Assembly: GCA_035454885.1 (NCBI GenBank)
Contig: DATIGE010000005.1
Coordinates: 1-44,649 of the forward strand
Source of the DNA: a bacterium
GTDB taxonomy: Bacteria; UBA10199; JACPAL01; GCA-016699445
Direction of reading: 5' to 3'
Length of the DNA stretch: 44,649 bases
A program made the position numbers and the translations under genes. Below, piece after piece: positions 40,898-44,649 of this stretch; positions within the stretch are counted from its first letter, which is position 1, and the number at the start of each line of letters is the position of its first letter. The notes beneath the pieces are model-generated. The model saw only the letters and a program-made list of their open reading frames with translations. It was not told the DNA's origin and searched no databases.

Positions 40898-42315
40898 AAA
40901 TCTACAACGTCCTCGCGCACAAGAAAGAAGAGTTTCAGCCCCTCACGCCCGGCAAGGTCAAGATGTACGTCTGCGGCATCACACCCTATGACGAATGCCA
41001 CCTGGGGCATGCCCGCGCGGCCGTCGTCTTCGACGTCATTTTTCGCTACCTCAAATATGCGGGTTACGAGGTCACCTACGTCCGCAACTACACGGACGTC
41101 GACGACAAGATCATCAAGCGCGCGAACGAGACGGGGCAGAAGTGGTCCGATATTTCCAAAAAATACATCGCGTCCTATCAGGCCGCTATGGAGAAACTGG
41201 GCGTCCAGACCCCGTCTCAAGAACCGCTCTGCACCGAGAATATCCCGGCCATGACGGAGCTGATCCAAAGGCTCATGGACCGCGGGCTCGCCTACGTCTC
41301 CGGGGCCGACGTCCTCTATCGGGTCCGCAAGTTCGGCGGTTATGGCAGGCTCTCTGGCAAGAGGTTGGACGAACTGGAGGCCGGCGCTCGCATCGAGGTC
41401 GACGAAAAGAAGGAAGACCCCCTCGACTTCGCGCTGTGGAAGGGCGCCAAGCCGGGAGAGCCGTCCTGGGACTCTCCCTGGGGCAAGGGGCGGCCGGGCT
41501 GGCACATTGAGTGCAGCGCGATGAGCATGAAGATTCTGGGCGAACAATTCGACATCCACGGCGGCGGACGGGATCTGGCCTTCCCCCACCACGAGAACGA
41601 GATCGCTCAGTCCGAAGGCGCCACCGGCAAAGATCCCTTCGCCCGCTTTTGGATCCACAATGGTTTCGTGAACATCAACGCGGAGAAGATGAGCAAGTCA
41701 CTCGGGAATTTCCGGTCGATCCCGGCGATCTTGGAGCAGTGGGACCCGGAGGTCGTGCGCTATTTTCTACTCTCCGCCCACTACGCCTCTCCCCTGGACT
41801 TCACCGAAGATGCCATGACGAATGCCCGGGAAGCGCTCGCGCGCGTCTATGAAACCCTCGCCCGCTTTTACGACGCGCCGGAAGGACCCGACGCCGGCCC
41901 GATCCTGGAAGCCGATGAGATCCTTCGCGAGGGGATGGACGACGATTTCAACACCACGGTCGTCTTGGGACGCCTCTTCGATACGGTTCGCGAGCTCAAC
42001 AAGTTTCTGGATCAGGGAAAGAAACCATCGGTCGACGCCAAGGCGTCTCTCTGGAGCGAACTTCGAAAAATTGCGGAGACGACGGGGCTCTTTGGTTCGC
42101 AACCGAAGGAGTTCTTGGAGCGCCAGAAGAAGATCGGCCTCAAGACGGCCGCCATTTCCGAGGAAGAGATCCTCAAGCTCATCGAGGACCGAAAGGCCGC
42201 CCGCAAGGCCAAGGACTTCAAGCGTTCCGATGCGATCCGGGACGAACTCTCCTCCAAGGGCGTCCGGATCAAGGACAACCCTGACGGAACCACCTCTTGG
42301 GAGATCAAAGGCTAG
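40888..42315 (+). CDS. cysS: Cysteinyl-tRNA synthetase
   Basis: 475 residues from the ATG at 40888 overlapping ispF; the longer open frame is ispF in another frame. The class I HIGH-like motif is in [13 protein letters not shown] in EKMSKSLGN, and the zinc-binding Cys in YVCGITPYD with the later [12 protein letters not shown] and HHENE. The anticodon-binding C-terminal helices end with the [25 protein letters not shown] pattern typical of CysRS. The length is normal. It ends at TAG overlapping the stop of the convergent beta-propeller gene (CTAG). Confidence 0.98.
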   Translation: MSLKIYNVLAHKKEEFQPLTPGKVKMYVCGITPYDECHLGHARAAVVFDVIFRYLKYAGYEVTYVRNYTDVDDKIIKRANETGQKWSDISKKYIASYQAAMEKLGVQTPSQEPLCTENIPAMTELIQRLMDRGLAYVSGADVLYRVRKFGGYGRLSGKRLDELEAGARIEVDEKKEDPLDFALWKGAKPGEPSWDSPWGKGRPGWHIECSAMSMKILGEQFDIHGGGRDLAFPHHENEIAQSEGATGKDPFARFWIHNGFVNINAEKMSKSLGNFRSIPAILEQWDPEVVRYFLLSAHYASPLDFTEDAMTNAREALARVYETLARFYDAPEGPDAGPILEADEILREGMDDDFNTTVVLGRLFDTVRELNKFLDQGKKPSVDAKASLWSELRKIAETTGLFGSQPKEFLERQKKIGLKTAAISEEEILKLIEDRKAARKAKDFKRSDAIRDELSSKGVRIKDNPDGTTSWEIKG

Positions 42316-44177
42316 AGAGGTACGGGACACGCACAAACGTCTCCTGCGCAGTCGCAGCCGTAGATGGGCGGCGTAAAGCCCGGGAACATCTCCTCGAAGA
42401 GGTCCGTCGTGAGCGCCGAGAAGCCGTTCACCTTGAGTCCCGCCTCCGAAACCGAATACAGAAGGCCGCCGATTTCCAGCGAGCGGCGCATCGCGGGCGA
42501 GTAGCCGCCGAAGTCGCCCAGGTCGTCGTGATGGACGGCGCCCAGACGCGTAAATCCCGTGTCGCGGTTGACCAAGTAGACATCCAGCTCGGAACCGGTG
42601 TTCGTTCCGACGGGGACGGCCAGGATGTCTTGATCCTCGAAGAATGAGAAGGCCAGGTGCTCGTACTGGGCCTCCGAGTAGTAGGAGTTCGGGATCGTCT
42701 CCTGCTCGACGAGCTGCGGATTCGCGAGGTCCGCGATGTTGAAGAGGTTCAACACCACGCCACTCCAACCGTCCGCGGAACCGATCGCGATCAAACGGTC
42801 TGCGCCCCAGGCCTGGAGGTAATCGGTCCGGCCGGGCAGGTGAAGTTCGCCCACGACCCGCGGCGACGCCGGATCCGAAACGTCGATCGTCACGAGAGGA
42901 TCGGTGGCGACAAAGGTCGTGACGAAGGCCCGGTCGCCCAAGAAGCGCGCCGCGGTGACGGATTCGTTCGGAACGATCGAATCGATCTGCCCCAACTGCG
43001 CCAGGGAGCCATCGCCCGCCCGGAAGGTCGTCAGGTAGTTTGTCGTCGTCGGAGGAGGAGGAGGGACGGCGTCCAGAGCCGGGGCCGCGACGCCTACGAC
43101 TCCGCCCTCCGCCCAACCCCAGATCCAGGCCGCCCGGTTCGTCGAGACGATCCGGAAGACGCCGTCTGTCTCATCCATCGAGAACTGGTTGACGATCGAG
43201 CCGGGCACCCGCGCGGTCGCCCGCGGCGCCACACCGGCCGTCGCGGGGTCGAGGTCGAAGAGATAAACGCCGGTCTCGTTGTTCTCGTAGAAATGATTGG
43301 TCAGGTAGAAATGGTCGGGCGTCGCGGTGATGGTCGACCCCCAGGATCCGACCACGGACACCTGGTTCGGATCGGAGGCCAGGGCGTTCAGGTTGATGCC
43401 AATGACGTCCCACGTGATGAAGGATGAGAAATCGCCGTCGATCTCCTCGGGCACGTAGACCTGGTCGCACGGGTCGCGGTCGTCCAACTGGTCCTTCAAG
43501 GGAACGGGGCCCTCCGAAATCCACCGCTGCAGGGCCAGATAGAGCGCCCCGCCCACCTTGCGCGAATCGCCGTAGCTCCCCTTGAAATCGAACTGGCGCG
43601 CGACCGTGGGCGCGGAGGCATCGGCGAAGTCGTAAACCGTGACGCGAGTGACCGGCTCATAATAATACGGGGAATCCGAGGAAACCGTGCCATCTCCTCC
43701 GGCGGGGACGACGGGGACGCCGATGACCGCGACCTTGGTTCCCCCCGTTCCAGAGACGTACATTTCGATGGGATAGATCGCCGGCGTCGCCTCGCCGATC
43801 CGGTGAGGGACCGCAGGATTCGAGACGTCGTAAGCGAATAGTTTCCCGAACGCGGTCATGGCGTAGAGGCGGTTCCCCTCCTGCTTGACGATGTCCGCCT
43901 CCTCGACCGTGACCGCCTCGTCCGCGGGCGCCGCCGCCGGTTGCCCGAACGTGCCATCCGACTCGGCGCCACCCGTCCCTCCGCCGGCGGGAACTTCATT
44001 GGCGCCGGACTTCGATTCGAGAAAGTCCCCCAGCGCCTCGCAGCTCTCAAAGGCCGTCAGGCCGGCAACGGTGGTCTTCACCCCGGGCTTGCCGCCCGGG
44101 CCGCTGTTGGAACTACAACCTCCGGCGGCGAGTGCGGCGAGGACGGCTGCGAAGATGGTTGCGAGGGATTTGGTCAT
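42312..44177 (-). CDS. Beta-propeller lipoprotein (COG4880/PF09826-like)
   Basis: 621 residues from the ATG at 44175-44177, with GGAGG upstream; a longer frame reaches 44267. The signal peptide has the lipobox AAGGC (Cys around residue 20). A Gly/Thr-rich linker leads to a large beta-rich domain. Successive blocks with Asp/Tyr/Val strands (VEEADIVKQEGNRLYAM, VTVYDFADAS, GVYLFDLDP, LVTIDVSDPASPRVVGELH, and LNLFNIADLANPQLVEQE) make up the propeller blades. These match the secreted C-terminal beta-propeller family, often linked to extracellular or cell-surface proteins. No catalytic residue can be assigned. Divergence or co-transcription with the Cys-rich gene at the right edge is possible. Confidence 0.85.
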   Translation of the reverse strand: MTKSLATIFAAVLAALAAGGCSSNSGPGGKPGVKTTVAGLTAFESCEALGDFLESKSGANEVPAGGGTGGAESDGTFGQPAAAPADEAVTVEEADIVKQEGNRLYAMTAFGKLFAYDVSNPAVPHRIGEATPAIYPIEMYVSGTGGTKVAVIGVPVVPAGGDGTVSSDSPYYYEPVTRVTVYDFADASAPTVARQFDFKGSYGDSRKVGGALYLALQRWISEGPVPLKDQLDDRDPCDQVYVPEEIDGDFSSFITWDVIGINLNALASDPNQVSVVGSWGSTITATPDHFYLTNHFYENNETGVYLFDLDPATAGVAPRATARVPGSIVNQFSMDETDGVFRIVSTNRAAWIWGWAEGGVVGVAAPALDAVPPPPPTTTNYLTTFRAGDGSLAQLGQIDSIVPNESVTAARFLGDRAFVTTFVATDPLVTIDVSDPASPRVVGELHLPGRTDYLQAWGADRLIAIGSADGWSGVVLNLFNIADLANPQLVEQETIPNSYYSEAQYEHLAFSFFEDQDILAVPVGTNTGSELDVYLVNRDTGFTRLGAVHHDDLGDFGGYSPAMRRSLEIGGLLYSVSEAGLKVNGFSALTTDLFEEMFPGFTPPIYGCDCAGDVCACPVPL

Positions 44178-44267
44178 ACGGGCCTCCATGTTTCTGCGCC
44201 GAGTATCGGACGAAGCGTCAAGAAGGTCCACGCGGAGAGGCGCCTTTTCGTATTCCTTGGAATACAA

Positions 44268-44648
44268 CTACGGACACTCGCTGGAGGGTGCGGCGCCGGA
44301 GTCACTGACGGCGAAAATCGCCGCGCAGGTCACCGGAATGAAATTCTCCGTGCCGGAAAAATCACCGGAGGAAACATTCGCGCCGACATCCGTGCAGTCG
44401 GCCGATCCGATGGCCGTCTCGCAAGGCGAAACTTGCGAGGAATCGGCAAGGATCTCTCCGGCATTCAGGGCCGCGCGAAGCTGCGTGACGGTCAACGCGC
44501 CCTCGGCAAGTCCGAATTCGTCCGTCATCCGGTCGCCGTCCGGCCCGTTCAGGGCGTTGAAACAGGTGTCGGTCGTCGTGGGCACCCCGCAGAGAATGAT
44601 CTTGCTGCAGAGGGCGGAAATGAGATCGTCGACGACGATGTCCGAAGC
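44268..44648 (-). CDS. Cys-rich exported-looking protein, C-terminal part only
   Basis: The gene continues past the right edge; the last 126 codons are visible, ending with a stop at 44268-44270. The visible part has many Cys residues (for example LCSKIILCGV, TDTCFNAL, SPCETAIGSADCTDVG, PVTCAAIF and SECP) spaced like disulfide-bonded extracellular domains, and is rich in Asp, Ser, Thr and Gly. It fits the exported repertoire of the adjacent beta-propeller gene, with which it lies in the same direction (91 bases apart). No family is recognised. Confidence 0.6.
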   Translation of the reverse strand, partial: ASDIVVDDLISALCSKIILCGVPTTTDTCFNALNGPDGDRMTDEFGLAEGALTVTQLRAALNAGEILADSSQVSPCETAIGSADCTDVGANVSSGDFSGTENFIPVTCAAIFAVSDSGAAPSSECP

Positions 44649-44649
44649 T

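Noticed and set aside
41767-43116. Minus-strand frame across the cysS end and the beta-propeller gene
   Set aside because: Arg/Gly-rich shadow frame; the real minus-strand gene is in another frame with a lipobox.
1-44649. CRISPR arrays, insertion sequences, prophage or integron
   Set aside because: No direct-repeat array, transposase, integrase or attachment-site pattern was found; the repeats present are short palindromes.

Overview
The window is a GC-rich stretch of an ordinary chromosome from a Gram-negative bacterium. It carries outer-membrane-type lipoproteins with lipoboxes, a beta-barrel porin, a canonical sigma54 promoter, CarD-type RNA polymerase control, and the MEP isoprenoid pathway. 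This mixture fits a deltaproteobacteria-like lineage (Myxococcota, Bdellovibrionota or related uncultured groups). That placement is inference from gene content, not from a marker phylogeny. No insertion sequence, integrase, phage gene, plasmid gene or CRISPR array is visible.

Layout from left to right. At 1-5855 lie a partial heavy-metal-domain protein, a hybrid histidine kinase, the DNA glycosylase Tag, a secreted protein with an internal duplication, an AhpD-like protein divergent from a TetR regulator with two tandem operators between them, and an unknown protein. At 5961-10350, all on the minus strand, lie an aldo-keto reductase, a UPF0104-type membrane protein, a divergent G3E P-loop protein and an outer-membrane porin. 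At 10381-16104 lie a DsbA-like lipoprotein, a small protein and a PBP4-type peptidase, then a convergent FKBP, a 2Fe-2S ferredoxin and a large GGDEF protein. At 16111-24907 lie an SRPBCC protein, a rhomboid protease, an acyltransferase, hpt, a DUF924 protein, a hotdog thioesterase, PolX, a helical-repeat membrane-anchored protein, and a MoxR/VWA pair. At 24984-33318 lie mtaB, an AT-rich gap, two tandem paralogous genes of unknown function, a gamma carbonic anhydrase, a DUF3829-like lipoprotein bracketed by two copies of a palindromic repeat, ilvD, and a divergent pair (unknown / SCP2-like). At 33315-44648 lie a lipase plus glycerol kinase operon, a polyprenyl synthase, a sigma54-driven small gene with a ComEA-like gene, a subtilisin, tRNA-Phe, the carD-ispD-ispF-cysS cluster, a beta-propeller lipoprotein and a Cys-rich partial gene.

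Genes that work together: lipase and glycerol kinase (acyl glycerols to glycerol 3-phosphate), IspD and IspF with the polyprenyl synthase (isoprenoids), MoxR ATPase with its VWA partner, and TetR with the AhpD-like protein. Several minus-strand genes overlap by ATGA or a few tens of bases, so they are probably translationally coupled.

No gene-free stretch exceeds 300 bases. The longest is the AT-rich 26325-26599. The less ordinary signals are the sigma54 promoter, the tandem TetR operators, palindromic repeats whose ends form stop codons, several starts that look leaderless, and the paralogous pair at 26600-27942.
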